Assembly (NCBI RefSeq): GCF_013402815.2
Contig: NZ_CP058601.1
Span: 2,604,001 to 2,668,000, forward strand
Direction: 5' to 3'
Length of the DNA stretch: 64,000 nucleotides
Origin: Natrinema halophilum
Lineage (GTDB): Archaea > Halobacteriota > Halobacteria > Halobacteriales > Natrialbaceae
Both the position numbers and the translations under genes were made by a program. Below, piece after piece: positions 26,574 through 36,340 of the stretch; position 1 is the first letter of the stretch; each line of letters begins with the position of its first letter. Below the pieces are notes generated by a model that saw only the letters and a program-made list of their open reading frames with translations, was not told the origin of the DNA and searched no databases.

Positions 26574-26715
26574 GTGGTCTGACGTATAGTGGAAACTACC
26601 CTTTTATCCACGGGAGCTACAGGAAAGAACCGATATACGAGCTACGATCGCACGAACGGCGACCGCGAGAACGATAACCGGCATCGTTTTTCTGGTCGTC
26701 GTCCCACTGTCCGGT

Positions 26716-27687
26716 ATGCTCACCGAGTATCAGCATGCGTCTGGCGACCACTGCGGGTCCGCGTCCCTCCGAAACCTCGCGACCTATTACGAGTGGGGGG
26801 TCGACGAAGCGTCGTGCTTTGGTCTCGGTGCAGGTATCGGCTTCGAGTACGATGAGTCGGGACCCGCCTCTCGTACGATACTGGGTCGAAGTGCGCACCT
26901 CGAGGCGGCGTTCTTCGAGACGCTCGGAATCTCGATCGCCCAAACGGACGGCCAGTCGAAAGACGCGGCCTGGGATGCGCTCGAAATCCAAGTCGAATCG
27001 GGACCGGTGCTGTGTTTCGTCGACCTCTTCTACCTGCCATATTTCGGAAGCGATACTCACTTCGGCCCTCACACGGTCGTCGTCATCGATATGGATGACG
27101 ACTCTGTGACCATTTCGGACAGCGAGTTCGCCGAGCCACAAACGGTCTCTCGAACGACGTTCGACGACGCCTGGAGTTCGGATCACGGGTTCTGGCCGCT
27201 CGAACGCCGTTGGCTTGCCGTCGAAAACCCCACCCCAACGGTCGCGACTGACACCGCGACGCTGGCGGCAATCGAACTGGCGGCGGAGACGATGGAAGAC
27301 GGCGGCAAACCCGAAAGTGGCGTGGGTGCTATTCGAACGTTTGCGGACGACCTTCCGGCGTGGACGACGTGCGATGACGTGCGATGGACCGCACGGTTTG
27401 CCTACCAGAACATCGAGCGCCGGGGAACGGGAGGTGGTGCGTTCCGCCGACTCTACGCTACCTTCCTCGATACCCTCGGCGCGGACGCCGGTCTCGACCC
27501 CGGATTCGGTGAGCGGATGCACCGAATCGCCGACGGCTGGACATCCCTTGGCAGCATCCTGAAGGCAGTCAGCGACGCCGACGGTGCAGCCGAGCGCACC
27601 GAGTACCTCACGGAGGCGAGCGACTTCGCACACGACCTCGCGGATCGGGAGGAGGCGCTGTTCGCGGACCTCGCGAAGGCAGTGTGA
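26716..27687 (+). CDS. BtrH/DUF4872-like protein
   Basis: A 323-residue protein with the papain-like N-terminal domain of the BtrH family: HASGDHCGSASLRNLATYY (Cys13 is the likely nucleophile), CFGLGAGIGFEY, CFVDLFYLPYF and HFGPHTVVVID (His as the likely base). The C-terminal helical half fits DUF4872. BtrH transfers an acyl group from a carrier protein in butirosin biosynthesis; related bacterial proteins occur in natural-product clusters, but their substrates vary. No carrier protein gene is near. It is followed after about 105 bases by a CPBP-family membrane protease. Confidence 0.8.
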   Translation: MLTEYQHASGDHCGSASLRNLATYYEWGVDEASCFGLGAGIGFEYDESGPASRTILGRSAHLEAAFFETLGISIAQTDGQSKDAAWDALEIQVESGPVLCFVDLFYLPYFGSDTHFGPHTVVVIDMDDDSVTISDSEFAEPQTVSRTTFDDAWSSDHGFWPLERRWLAVENPTPTVATDTATLAAIELAAETMEDGGKPESGVGAIRTFADDLPAWTTCDDVRWTARFAYQNIERRGTGGGAFRRLYATFLDTLGADAGLDPGFGERMHRIADGWTSLGSILKAVSDADGAAERTEYLTEASDFAHDLADREEALFADLAKAV

Positions 27688-27793
27688 ACTGCTTCGGAGT
27701 CGCGTATGGAGGTCATACAACGAGGCCCTCGGACGATTCCGCCTCGGTCGATGTCACCCACCTTGATACCGTCGCCAGCGCCTACGAGAACCT

Positions 27794-28606
27794 ATGTCGG
27801 AACGGGCAACAAAGCAACTCGCGATATTCGTACTCGTTGCCTTCGGGTGGACGTGGACGTGGGATGCAGTGTACTACGGGTTCGGCTGGTGGGAGACACT
27901 CCCGACCACGCTCCCACGACAGTGGGGCGTTCCGCTCGGCGCAATCGCCGCTGTGCGGGCGAGCGACACCTCACTGCGAGCGTGGCTGTCGGGGATCTTT
28001 GCGTGGCGATTGCACCCCGGACTGTATCTCGTCGCCATCCTCGTTCCGCTCACCATTACGAACGTTCGACCGGTCCTCCGGGCGCTCGGCGGAGGAAACC
28101 TATCCTATTCTCCACCGGCGAGTCTCCCGCTCATCGTGCTCTTCGTTCTCGCGAACGCCCTCATCCTGGGTGGAATCGAAGAAATCGGTTGGCGTGGATT
28201 CCTCCAACCGAGGCTTCAGGAACGAGTGTCGGTCGTGACGGCCGGAATCGTCGTCGGTGTGCTGTGGTGGGCGTGGCATCTGCCGTTGTTCCTGGGACAT
28301 CGAAACTTCGTCCTCGAACCGGTGCCCGTGCTTCGGTATACGGTGTTCGTGATCGGCGCATCCACCGTGTTTGGGGCGTTCGTAAACGGGACGAACGGGA
28401 GTATCCTCCCGCTGATGTTGATGCATGCGGGGACAAATCTTGGGCCCGTTCTGAGCGGGTCCGGCGGTATGGGTAGCGGTTCGACGATGCTCCCGCTCGT
28501 TGTCGGTTCGGGACTGTGGTGGCTCATTGTCCTCGTCCTCGTACTCGTGTACGGTCGGTCGATGGTGCCGAACGAAACGTTGGACCGACGGAAGACTCGT
28601 CTTTAA
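27794..28606 (+). CDS. CPBP-family intramembrane metalloprotease (CAAX protease-like)
   Basis: A 270-residue membrane protein with about seven or eight helices. The family's motif 1 is EEIGWRG at residues 129-135, motif 2 is WWAWHLPLFLGH near 155, and motif 3 is HAGTNLG near 211. CPBP proteases remove prenylated or other C-termini, or confer self-immunity to bacteriocin-like peptides in bacteria. The gene follows the BtrH-like gene on the same strand; a joint role in making or tolerating a modified peptide is possible but unproved. Confidence 0.88.
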   Translation: MSERATKQLAIFVLVAFGWTWTWDAVYYGFGWWETLPTTLPRQWGVPLGAIAAVRASDTSLRAWLSGIFAWRLHPGLYLVAILVPLTITNVRPVLRALGGGNLSYSPPASLPLIVLFVLANALILGGIEEIGWRGFLQPRLQERVSVVTAGIVVGVLWWAWHLPLFLGHRNFVLEPVPVLRYTVFVIGASTVFGAFVNGTNGSILPLMLMHAGTNLGPVLSGSGGMGSGSTMLPLVVGSGLWWLIVLVLVLVYGRSMVPNETLDRRKTRL

Positions 28607-28813
28607 CGGAAGACAATATCCAGACAGATGCCGTTCTGTCCACGCATCTCGATGTCGTGCAGTCGACGAACGCGGTCCCGTATCCATGGTTGATGACATA
28701 CCGGACAACAGACCAGCCAATCATTTTATCCAGACGTATACAAATCAAAAATCGACCGCGAATACTCGAAATCATACGCAAAATTCATCATTTCTACCGG
28801 GAGTTGAGCTATC

Positions 28814-29035
28814 ATGTCCACCGACCAACCGATATCCGAAGGGGTCCTTCTCGATCTGATAACCATCATCCAACTGACTCTGGGTGTGCTGATTCCCATC
28901 GCGGCGATAGGGTGGGTCCACGCAATTCTCAGTACCTACTTCAGTCCGGATGAGGTACGGTTCTACCCCCAGATTCTGTTGGCTCTGATCGGACTAGCAG
29001 CCGTCGGTTATCTCCTCTCGTTTCTGTACGAGTAA
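28814..29035 (+). CDS. Two-TM small membrane protein
   Basis: A 73-residue protein with two clear hydrophobic helices, residues 12-40 (LLDLITIIQLTLGVLIPIAA) and 52-72 (QILLALIGLAAVGYLLSFLY), joined by a short polar loop with SPDEVRFYPQ. A GGGAG stretch at about 28799-28803 may be its ribosome-binding site. No family is recognised; the composition and a good start make it likely real. Confidence 0.6.
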   Translation: MSTDQPISEGVLLDLITIIQLTLGVLIPIAAIGWVHAILSTYFSPDEVRFYPQILLALIGLAAVGYLLSFLYE

Positions 29036-30148
29036 TCACAGACCGGCTTCGTCGCGACGTCGGAGAGAGTAGAGATGCGACAGTGGCAAAAGTTTGAATG
29101 GAACCATAGTAGTTATCACAAGATATTTCCGATGGATTTTATCACCTGCACTGTTGGCCAATAGCATTATAATCCCGTGACAGCAAGGGGAAAATGGCGA
29201 GTGGAAGGATTTGGTCGGAGACCACTGATCCGCTTCGAAATATCACTGTCCCTCGCCGAAGTCGAGATCGTTCCAACGTGAAGTCAATAGCCACATTGTC
29301 ACCCGATCTCGGACCCCGCCCCAATTGACACACCACCTGTGGGATGGGGACTCCGACGCCGGCCCCCTGTCGGCGTTTTCTCTACATCGATCACAATCGA
29401 CGACCAACCCGTCTCGAAGCCGATTTTTTGATCCCACATCGAACACTGGGACCGTCTTTCCGAGCGGAATAAATCCATCAGCGGATGTATCGATCCAGAA
29501 CGTGCAGAAAGAAGCGACAGCCACCAACTGCGTCCTGTGGCTCGCCAGCTGGCAGGGAATAATACCTGTTTTGCCCTTCTGATCCCTGTTGATCTGAAAT
29601 ACGCAACCGCATCCCGACTTTCCCAGCGGGACCCAGGTGGCAATCCTTCAGTCACCGCCGACGTCATCACGTATCGATGAGCAGATAACCCACGATGGTA
29701 CCGTACTCGAATCCGATCTCCCACACACGAGTGTTGGCGATTCGTCACTGACCATCGTCACCGCTTTCGACGCCATTTCGAAGCCGAGAGGGATGATGGA
29801 AGAAATGCGCCCGGGTTTAGGATTGACTCATTATCCAGTATATTTTGGACAGATCGGGCCCTGTCGCCGAGCAAAGCCGCTCGTTTTGCCCGCTCTCCCG
29901 GACCCCACCGTTTCACATGGAGACCACGAGACGTGGTCACGTCTGACGAAGGCATTCCGCCGCAGCGTCTGACGCATGTCTGACGGTTTTGGGTGGTCAA
30001 CCCCTTCGTTTCGCGTGGAACGACTCGAACGTCACGAGCGCGTACTGATCGCGGTCGACGGGAAAATCGACGCGGCCACCAGAGGCGAAGCAAGGAGTCG
30101 TAACGAGAGAACGGGTGGCTTAACTCCGTGAGCCCCAAACGGAGGACA
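29036..30148. other. 1.1-kb gene-poor region
   Basis: No frame on either strand has persuasive coding character. The minus strand around 29243-29527 reads SFCTFWIDTSADGFIPLGKT and further, and the plus strand 29637-29972 gives a 111-residue frame, but neither resembles a known protein or has a good start. The DNA is AT-richer than its flanks. It may be decayed accessory DNA. The last 30 bases hold the promoter and ribosome-binding site of the NMD3 gene. Confidence 0.4.
30141..30145 (+). promoter_or_regulatory. Shine-Dalgarno site of the NMD3 gene
   Basis: GGAGG three bases before the ATG at 30149. It decides the start in favour of MSESRAFCPRCG over an in-frame GTG at 30128. Confidence 0.6.
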
Positions 30149-31324
30149 ATGAGTGAGTCGCGTGCGTTCTGTCCCCGCTGCGGGGACCCGGTTCCCGATC
30201 GATCGGCGAGCGACGCGGACGACGGCCCGGATGAAGTCACCTCCGAACGTGCCAGTGGGCACGCAAACGATCCGCTACGACCAGGTGCCGAGGTCGAACT
30301 CTGCGATTCGTGTTACTTCGATGACTTCGACTTCGTGGACGCACCGGACAGAATAGACGTTCGCGTCTGTTCGCGGTGCGGGGCGGTTTATCGGGGAAAT
30401 CGATGGGTCGATGTCGGCGCAGAAGATTACACCGACATCGCCATCGAAGAAGTCAGCGAGGCGCTCGGTGTCCACGTCGACGTCGAAGACGTCGCCTGGC
30501 AGATCGAACCCGAACAGGTCGACCAGAACACGATACGCATGCACTGTTACTTCACGGGCGTCGTCCGCGGGACGCCCGTCGACGAGCAGGTAACGATTCC
30601 AGTCAAAATCTCCCGACAGACCTGCACTCGCTGTGGCCGGATCGCCGGCGACTACTACGCAAGCATCGTCCAGATTCGCGCCGAGGACCGTACCCCGACG
30701 ACCGAAGAAATCGAGCGTGCAGAAGAGATCGCCACTACCATCGTCGCCGACATGGAAGCGACGGGCGACCGCAACGCCTTCGTCACAGAGACGAACGAGA
30801 CCCCCGACGGTCTGAATATCAAGGTCTCGACCAACAAAATCGGCAAGAAGATCGCAAACAAGATGATCGAGGAGTTCGGCGGCACTGTCACCGACGCCGA
30901 AACGCTCGTGACCGAAGACGAGGACGGTAACGAGGTTTATCGGGTCACGTTCGCCGTCCGCCTGCCACCGTATACGCCCGGCGACGTCATCGACCTCGCC
31001 GATGACGACGGCGGCCCGGTCATCGTCCGCAGTGCTCGCGGCAACCTCAAGGGCGTCCGCGCGACGACCGGTGAGCGCTACGAGGCGAGTTACGAAGAAG
31101 GGACGTCGCCCGAAGCCCGCAGACTCGGCCGGCTCGAGGATGCCATCGAGACGACGGTCGTCACCGTCGAGGACGACAACGCCGTGCAGGTCCTCGATCC
31201 GGAGACGTTCCAGTCGAAGACCATCGCACGGCCGGACTACTTCGATCCGAATGCCGAGACTGTGCCGGTACTGAAGAGCCGCGCCGGTCTCCACGTCATG
31301 CCGCGAGAAGGACCTGGGGAATAG
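30149..31324 (+). CDS. NMD3-family ribosome-associated protein
   Basis: A 391-residue archaeal homologue of eukaryotic NMD3, the 60S export adaptor. Paired zinc cysteines are visible at CPRCGD (residue 8), CDSC (about 53), CSRCG (about 78) and CTRCGR (about 165), followed by the conserved middle domain NAFVTETNETPDGLNIKVST and a C-terminal part ending GLHVMPREGPGE. In archaea, where there is no nucleus, it probably acts in 50S maturation or quality control. The gene stands alone on the plus strand, downstream of the gene-poor region. Confidence 0.92.
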   Translation: MSESRAFCPRCGDPVPDRSASDADDGPDEVTSERASGHANDPLRPGAEVELCDSCYFDDFDFVDAPDRIDVRVCSRCGAVYRGNRWVDVGAEDYTDIAIEEVSEALGVHVDVEDVAWQIEPEQVDQNTIRMHCYFTGVVRGTPVDEQVTIPVKISRQTCTRCGRIAGDYYASIVQIRAEDRTPTTEEIERAEEIATTIVADMEATGDRNAFVTETNETPDGLNIKVSTNKIGKKIANKMIEEFGGTVTDAETLVTEDEDGNEVYRVTFAVRLPPYTPGDVIDLADDDGGPVIVRSARGNLKGVRATTGERYEASYEEGTSPEARRLGRLEDAIETTVVTVEDDNAVQVLDPETFQSKTIARPDYFDPNAETVPVLKSRAGLHVMPREGPGE

Positions 31325-31399
31325 ATTCATCCGCAGTAGCGCCGTTTGTGAAGCCATTATTTGATAAGTTTTTAACTATCTTCTGCATAATCTATTCTG

Positions 31400-32275
31400 A
31401 TGCGACGGAGAGAGTACTTGTCCGGATTGGGAACAGTCTGTGCCGGGTTACTGGGAGGAAACATCTCGTTCGGAGCGGGCGCAAAATTCAGTGAGCCAGG
31501 AGGAGGAGGCGACGGCCGAAACGACGAGCGAGAGAAAAAATACGTCGAGATGGCGTTTCGCTGTCGAGAATCGACCGCTAGCAGTGACCCCTACACCTTC
31601 GACGTAGCAGGCGTTTTCGTCAAGAGAGCACACCCGCTCTTTTCCACCACGGAGGTTACTGAGACGCCCCGTATGGCCAGGCCATCAGTGGGAAATCTCG
31701 GCGAAATCAGTCTCAGATTGACGCCGATCGGAGACGCGAGTATCACTCCCCCGAATCCGGACGCTCCGGAAACGCAGGTCAAAATCGGATTCGTGTCGGA
31801 CCCGCGTGACAGTGTTGACTCGTCAGAGTACGGTATTACCCGCTACGAAGAACTAGCAGATGAGAGACTCGTCGAAGAAACGATTCGTCACGATACACCC
31901 CTAGGCGTCGTCGAAGAGGTTCTGGGTCCCAGACGTCTTATCGGAGCGGCTCTGGAAAGGAGTGAGATAATGCGCACACACGTGGCAGATCCGTATTCTC
32001 TGGCTCGAGGCGCAGTTGCGATCAGTCTCTCGGACAATCTCATCTCGAAAACGAAGATTAGCCCCAGAGAGACCAAATACGTGTTCGATCCGGCGACTGA
32101 TACCACTTCTTTCGCGACGTTCGTGTACGTCGAGGGAGTACGAGTCAATGACGCCGTCGAAAGTCCTCTCGGTGGCCACGCTGTTGCCGTCGAATTGGAG
32201 GCGAAACCGACCTCGTACGGTGCGTTATCGGGTATCCAACCACAGCAGCGAAACGGGACGTATCAGATACTGTGA
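31400..32275 (+). CDS. Tat-exported protein of unknown function
   Basis: A 291-residue protein beginning MRRREYLSGLGTVCAGLLGG, a short twin-arginine signal with hydrophobic core; Cys14 could serve as a lipobox-like residue. The mature part is beta-rich and polar, with no motif I recognise. A promoter is likely at 31362-31380 (TTTGATAAGTTTTTAAC). Its codon composition is less GC-rich than that of the neighbouring NMD3 and Taw2 genes, which suggests recent arrival. No operon partner. Confidence 0.7.
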   Translation: MRRREYLSGLGTVCAGLLGGNISFGAGAKFSEPGGGGDGRNDEREKKYVEMAFRCRESTASSDPYTFDVAGVFVKRAHPLFSTTEVTETPRMARPSVGNLGEISLRLTPIGDASITPPNPDAPETQVKIGFVSDPRDSVDSSEYGITRYEELADERLVEETIRHDTPLGVVEEVLGPRRLIGAALERSEIMRTHVADPYSLARGAVAISLSDNLISKTKISPRETKYVFDPATDTTSFATFVYVEGVRVNDAVESPLGGHAVAVELEAKPTSYGALSGIQPQQRNGTYQIL

Positions 32276-32578
32276 CCAACTGCGTGCAATACGGCGAACT
32301 AGCTTGCCAACGGAGAACAGCCACGAGTTACGGGACGCCGAAGTCCGGAGGGGTTCCTCGAAGCGGCTACGATCGGTCGGACTTTTCGCGGGAGATTCGA
32401 CACGGTAGAGTGCCCCAATCGACCGCTCCGGGCGGCATCGGTTTCGTGAGAGAAGCATCGCTGGGCAGTGAATCCGACGATCGTTTTCGGGTGATCGCTA
32501 CCGTGTCGACAGATTTTTCGCCGTCACCGTCATTATTTCGCGGCAGAGACCCAGGTACACGCAGACGTACCATCCCAG
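32276..32578. other. intergenic region, nothing recognised
   Basis: About 300 bases between the exported protein and taw2. Frames on both strands are broken. T-rich DNA near 32510-32540 may hold the taw2 promoter. Confidence 0.3.
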
Positions 32579-33673
32579 ATGTGTCACGACGAATACCTTA
32601 GCGCAGTCATAGCGAAGCCTCGAGCCGACATCGCCATCGAATCGCTCCGGAGCGAAGGCGTCTACGACGAGTCGCGATGCGTGCGAGAGTACGACGATGC
32701 ACACGTTGCACTCCCAGTCGAGGAACCTCCCCAGCGTACCAGCGTTCGCGAGGTGATCCGTCAGCTCGAACCAGAGTTCAGAAATGCGACTCTCGAGTCC
32801 CTGCTCACAGAGCGGGGCTGGAGCGACGAGGAACTCGAATCCGCACCCGGCTCCTGGGCGGTGATCGGATCGGTGATTCTCGTGACAGTTCCCGAAGACT
32901 GTCCCGACGAAACCGAACTCAGCGAAGCGCTGCTCGAGTTACACGGCGAGGCAGACAGCGTACTCGCCGACGAAGGGATCGCCACCGACGGCGAAGCGGG
33001 GACCTATCGGAAGCCCCAAACCCGGCACCTGGCGGGTGAACGGAACACGGAAACGATCCACACGGAACATGGAACCCGATACGGGCTCGATCCCGCGTCG
33101 GTGATGTTAGCCCCCGGAAACCAGGCCGAGCGCGCTCGAATGGGCGACCTCGAGTCCGTGGCCGACGACCGGGTGTTCGATATGTTCGCCGGCATCGGCT
33201 ACTTCACGCTGCCGCTGGCCAGGGCCGGTGCGCGGGTCACCGCGACCGAGATCAACCCGGCTGCCTTCCGCTACCTGCTCGAAAACGCCATGCTCAACGA
33301 CGTCAGCGACCGGGTCGACGCATATATGACAGACTGCAGAGAGGTCGCGGGCGAAATCGAAGCCGATCGCGTCGTCATGGGCTACTACGGCAGGTCGGAT
33401 GGCACTGCCGCAGATGAGACCGATTCCGACCACGGGACGCGAACCGACGAGGCACACGAGTTCCTCCCGGCCGCCCTCGAGGCGCTGGTCCCCGGCGGCG
33501 TCGTCCACTACCACGAAGCGACCCCCGAACCCCTGCTGTGGGACCGACCGCTCGAGCGACTCGAACGGGCTGCAGACGAAGCCGGACGGGAACTCGAGGT
33601 GCTCGAGAAGCGGCGTGTGAAGAGTCACAGCGCAGGTGTTGCACACGTCGTCGTCGATGCTCGGTTCGAGTAG
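32579..33673 (+). CDS. taw2: Trm5/TYW2-family tRNA wyosine enzyme, Taw2-like
   Basis: A 364-residue class I SAM enzyme. After an N-terminal domain, the SAM site is VFDMFAGIGYFTLPLA near residue 200, then TEINPAAFRYLLENA, and motif IV is RVVMGYYG near 265. Trm5 methyltransferases have an NLP motif there; a GY-G form is typical of TYW2/Taw2, which transfers the aminocarboxypropyl group of SAM to demethylwyosine at position 37 of tRNA-Phe. The final HYHEATPEPLLWDRP also fits. I therefore prefer Taw2 to Trm5, with some doubt. The gene starts MCHDEYLSAVIAKPR. Confidence 0.82.
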   Translation: MCHDEYLSAVIAKPRADIAIESLRSEGVYDESRCVREYDDAHVALPVEEPPQRTSVREVIRQLEPEFRNATLESLLTERGWSDEELESAPGSWAVIGSVILVTVPEDCPDETELSEALLELHGEADSVLADEGIATDGEAGTYRKPQTRHLAGERNTETIHTEHGTRYGLDPASVMLAPGNQAERARMGDLESVADDRVFDMFAGIGYFTLPLARAGARVTATEINPAAFRYLLENAMLNDVSDRVDAYMTDCREVAGEIEADRVVMGYYGRSDGTAADETDSDHGTRTDEAHEFLPAALEALVPGGVVHYHEATPEPLLWDRPLERLERAADEAGRELEVLEKRRVKSHSAGVAHVVVDARFE

Positions 33674-34121
33674 TGCGATCGTTCTCGGCGTGGGCTTCAA
33701 TATGTCCATGCTGGACGATGTGACCAGGGTTTTCCATCGTCAGAATCCCTATTACTGCCTGTTGGCGTTCGTCTTCGGTGTGGTAGCGAGCATCCGCAGC
33801 GGGATACCCCCGCCTGGAAGGCGGCTAGGGTCCGTCCAGTCGAAGCGCACCGGAGGTAGCTGAACACGATCTCTCGACCCGAGAGCGCCTCGAGGCGGCC
33901 GCCGACGGTGCCGGGCGGGTTGATCGGAATCCCCCGAAAATAGCCATGCTAAGTGCTACAGCGCGGCGCCGATCGAACCGTGGTCGACGAGCGGTTCGAG
34001 TCAGCGACCTGTCCCAAACCGACCAGTCCAGCAACCATCGGTGTCCGAACCGACGACATCCGGTAGCGCAGAAGCGGTGGGGGTCGTGACATTGATACTT
34101 GCGGAGCGAATCCCTCCGTTC
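33674..34121. other. intergenic region, no confident gene
   Basis: A plus-strand frame starting at the ATG 33702 gives about 53 residues with a short hydrophobic patch (YYCLLAFVFGVVASI); its tail is basic and unlikely. No repeat or RNA gene is seen. The last 40 bases contain the promoter of the microprotein gene. Confidence 0.3.
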
Positions 34122-34208
34122 ATGGACAGAAATCAGCTCATCGCCCTCGTATTCGCACTACTCATGGTGTCTTCGATGGTCGCCTGGGGTGCGACCGCAA
34201 TTCTCTAA
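34122..34208 (+). CDS. 28-residue single-TM microprotein
   Basis: ATG to TAA encodes 28 residues, MDRNQLIALVFALLMVSSMV and then AWGATAIL: a short polar start and one hydrophobic helix spanning nearly the whole length. I recall very similar microproteins (MxRxxxxALVFxxLMxxSxxA) in many haloarchaeal genomes, which is why I report a gene this small. The codons are in normal halophile usage. Function unknown; it may sit in a membrane complex. Confidence 0.6.
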   Translation: MDRNQLIALVFALLMVSSMVAWGATAIL

Positions 34209-34257
34209 CGAGCGGGATGTAGGGCCGAGAAGGCGCTAACTGCTCGTCTCCGTCCCA

Positions 34258-36123
34258 CTATTCGTCCGTGTCCCAGACGTCAGCAAGCGGACTCGAGCGC
34301 GATGAACGCCGCGATCGACTGGACCGAGACGTCCCGCGGTCTGCGTCTCCCCGTTCGGCGGCCTCAGTCCCGTCCGAACCCCCAGTCGGCTGGGTTCCCA
34401 TCTTCGTTCCTGTCCCCGGTTTCGAGGCGCCGTCCCCCAGCGCTTCGTTCGGGTCGAACGCCGGCAGGGTCGGCTGTTCCATCCGGTCGACCTGCGCTTC
34501 GAACCAGTCGGGCATGTCCGTCCGAGCGCGTTCGAAGCAATCGAGCAGGCTCGAGTCGGCGAGGTACGTCGCGCCGTAGTCGTCGGGCGCCCGGACGACC
34601 CGGCCGCAGGCCTGAATGACGGTCCGAAGCGCCGTCCGATAGTACCACGCCCACTGGCCCTCCTCGAGGCGGTGAGCCACTCGCGAGTCGCCGGTGTTGA
34701 GGAACGGCGCTTTGCAGAGAACCTGCCAACGACAGAGATCGCCCTTGAGATCGAGCGCCTCTTCCATCTTCACCGAGAGGAAGACGTCGGGATCGTCTGT
34801 GGCCGTCCAGGCCTCGAGGGCGGCGTCGCGACCGTCGCGGTCGTGGACACGAATTCGGTCGCCGACGCCAAAGTCGGCCAGGAGGTCGGCCAGGCGCTCC
34901 TGGATGTCGTAGGAGTGTGCGTGGACGAGGCCCTTCTCGTCGGAGTGACGTTGCATGAGCCGGACGATCGTTCGGGCGATCTTCGGCGTCGTCTCCGATC
35001 GCTGCCCGTAGGTCATCTTTCCCTGCGTGACGTCGTACAGCGGCCGGTTCTCGACGGGGAACGTGTGATCGACGTCGATCAGTGCGACGGTTTCCGGATC
35101 GAGCCCGACCTGCCGGCAGAACGCGTCCTTGTTGAGGATCGTCGCCGACAGCAGCGCGAACTTGTTGCCGCGGTCCCAGACGGTGTGCTGGAGGTATTTT
35201 TCGGGGTTCATCGGCTTGACCGTCAGCGGACCGCCCTGTGGGTCGTCATCATTCTCGTCATCCTCGGCGGCCGCTCGACGGCTCCCGGCGGGGTCAGACT
35301 GGTCGACCAGCCACGTCGTCGGACTCTGCGGATCGCGGAAGTCGGAGACGAACCACTCGAGTTCGCCGATGAGTTCCTGCAGCCGGTCGCGTTCGCGCAC
35401 CTCGGCTGGGGACAGCGAATCCTGGGCGAGTAGTTCGTCTTTCCGGCGCGTACAGGTTCCTGCGAGGTTCTCGGCGTAGCGGACCGCCCGCTCGACGGTC
35501 TCGACCTCCGGAACGCGGAGGTCGTCCCAGAACGGGACGGTCCGCGGCCCCAGTTGAATGGTCGCGTACATCTCCGCCCACTCGGCGAGACCGTGGGCCT
35601 CGTCGACGACGACGACGTCACGGGTCCGGAATACTTCGCTGCCCGCGGTCTGCATGAAATAGGCGAGCGTCATCGCCGCGATCTCCCGGTTCGATGCGAT
35701 CGCTCGATCCGAAAAGTACGGACACCGGTGTTTCACGGAACAGTCGTACCCACGTTCGCGGACGCAAGGTGCCTGATTGACCGGCGTATTCCGCTCATTC
35801 GGCAGGATGCAGGAGTAGTTTGACTTGCCGCGGATGACGTTCAGATCGGCCAGCAGGTCGTCGGCCGCGACGTCGTCCAGCTGGGAGACCTGCGGGGTCG
35901 TGTAGTACGCACCCGTGGCGTCGCTCGGATCGCCCTCGTCGGCGCGACGGGCGCAGCCGGCCACTGCGCGGGCGAGCAAAGACTTCCCGCTACCCGTCGG
36001 GGCGCGCACGAGGACGACGTCGTTGCCGGCCGCGAAGGCGTCGCGAACGTCACGGAGGGCCTGTTGCTGCGCCCCGCGATAGCTCGGCGCGGGAAACGCA
36101 TCGAAGATCCGCTCGGGGTTCAC
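34258..36123 (-). CDS. XPD/DinG-type iron-sulfur superfamily 2 DNA helicase
   Basis: A 621-residue helicase starting at a GTG (MNPERIFDAFPAPSYRGAQQ). Walker A is APTGSGKS at 41-48. Four cysteines at 105, 120, 128 and 134 fit the 4Fe-4S cluster of the family, and the DEAH box lies at 174-177. The C-terminal motor has SATILNKDAF and the motif VI QACGRVVRAPDDYG. The tail is low-complexity, rich in Ser, Arg and Gly. XPD/DinG helicases unwind DNA 5' to 3' in repair or R-loop removal. Archaea often have several; this may not be the XPD orthologue proper. The start is set by the absence of homologous sequence upstream. Confidence 0.88.
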   Translation of the reverse strand: MNPERIFDAFPAPSYRGAQQQALRDVRDAFAAGNDVVLVRAPTGSGKSLLARAVAGCARRADEGDPSDATGAYYTTPQVSQLDDVAADDLLADLNVIRGKSNYSCILPNERNTPVNQAPCVRERGYDCSVKHRCPYFSDRAIASNREIAAMTLAYFMQTAGSEVFRTRDVVVVDEAHGLAEWAEMYATIQLGPRTVPFWDDLRVPEVETVERAVRYAENLAGTCTRRKDELLAQDSLSPAEVRERDRLQELIGELEWFVSDFRDPQSPTTWLVDQSDPAGSRRAAAEDDENDDDPQGGPLTVKPMNPEKYLQHTVWDRGNKFALLSATILNKDAFCRQVGLDPETVALIDVDHTFPVENRPLYDVTQGKMTYGQRSETTPKIARTIVRLMQRHSDEKGLVHAHSYDIQERLADLLADFGVGDRIRVHDRDGRDAALEAWTATDDPDVFLSVKMEEALDLKGDLCRWQVLCKAPFLNTGDSRVAHRLEEGQWAWYYRTALRTVIQACGRVVRAPDDYGATYLADSSLLDCFERARTDMPDWFEAQVDRMEQPTLPAFDPNEALGDGASKPGTGTKMGTQPTGGSDGTEAAERGDADRGTSRSSRSRRSSRSSPLADVWDTDE

Positions 36124-36340
36124 CGTTCGAGTTACCGCACGGCCGCGTCCTAAATGCTGCGAACCGTCGCGCCGACTGAAGCGACGCTGCGTCGGGCGAT
36201 TCTCGATAGTGACCACCCTCGAGCGATATCGAAACCGGCGTCTACCTGACGGTATCGACCGCCTACGGGACTCGGGTTCGAACAACCGGACGGGTAGCCG
36301 ACCGATTACAAATACGAAATCCGTCCTCGGCTTGCAGTAC

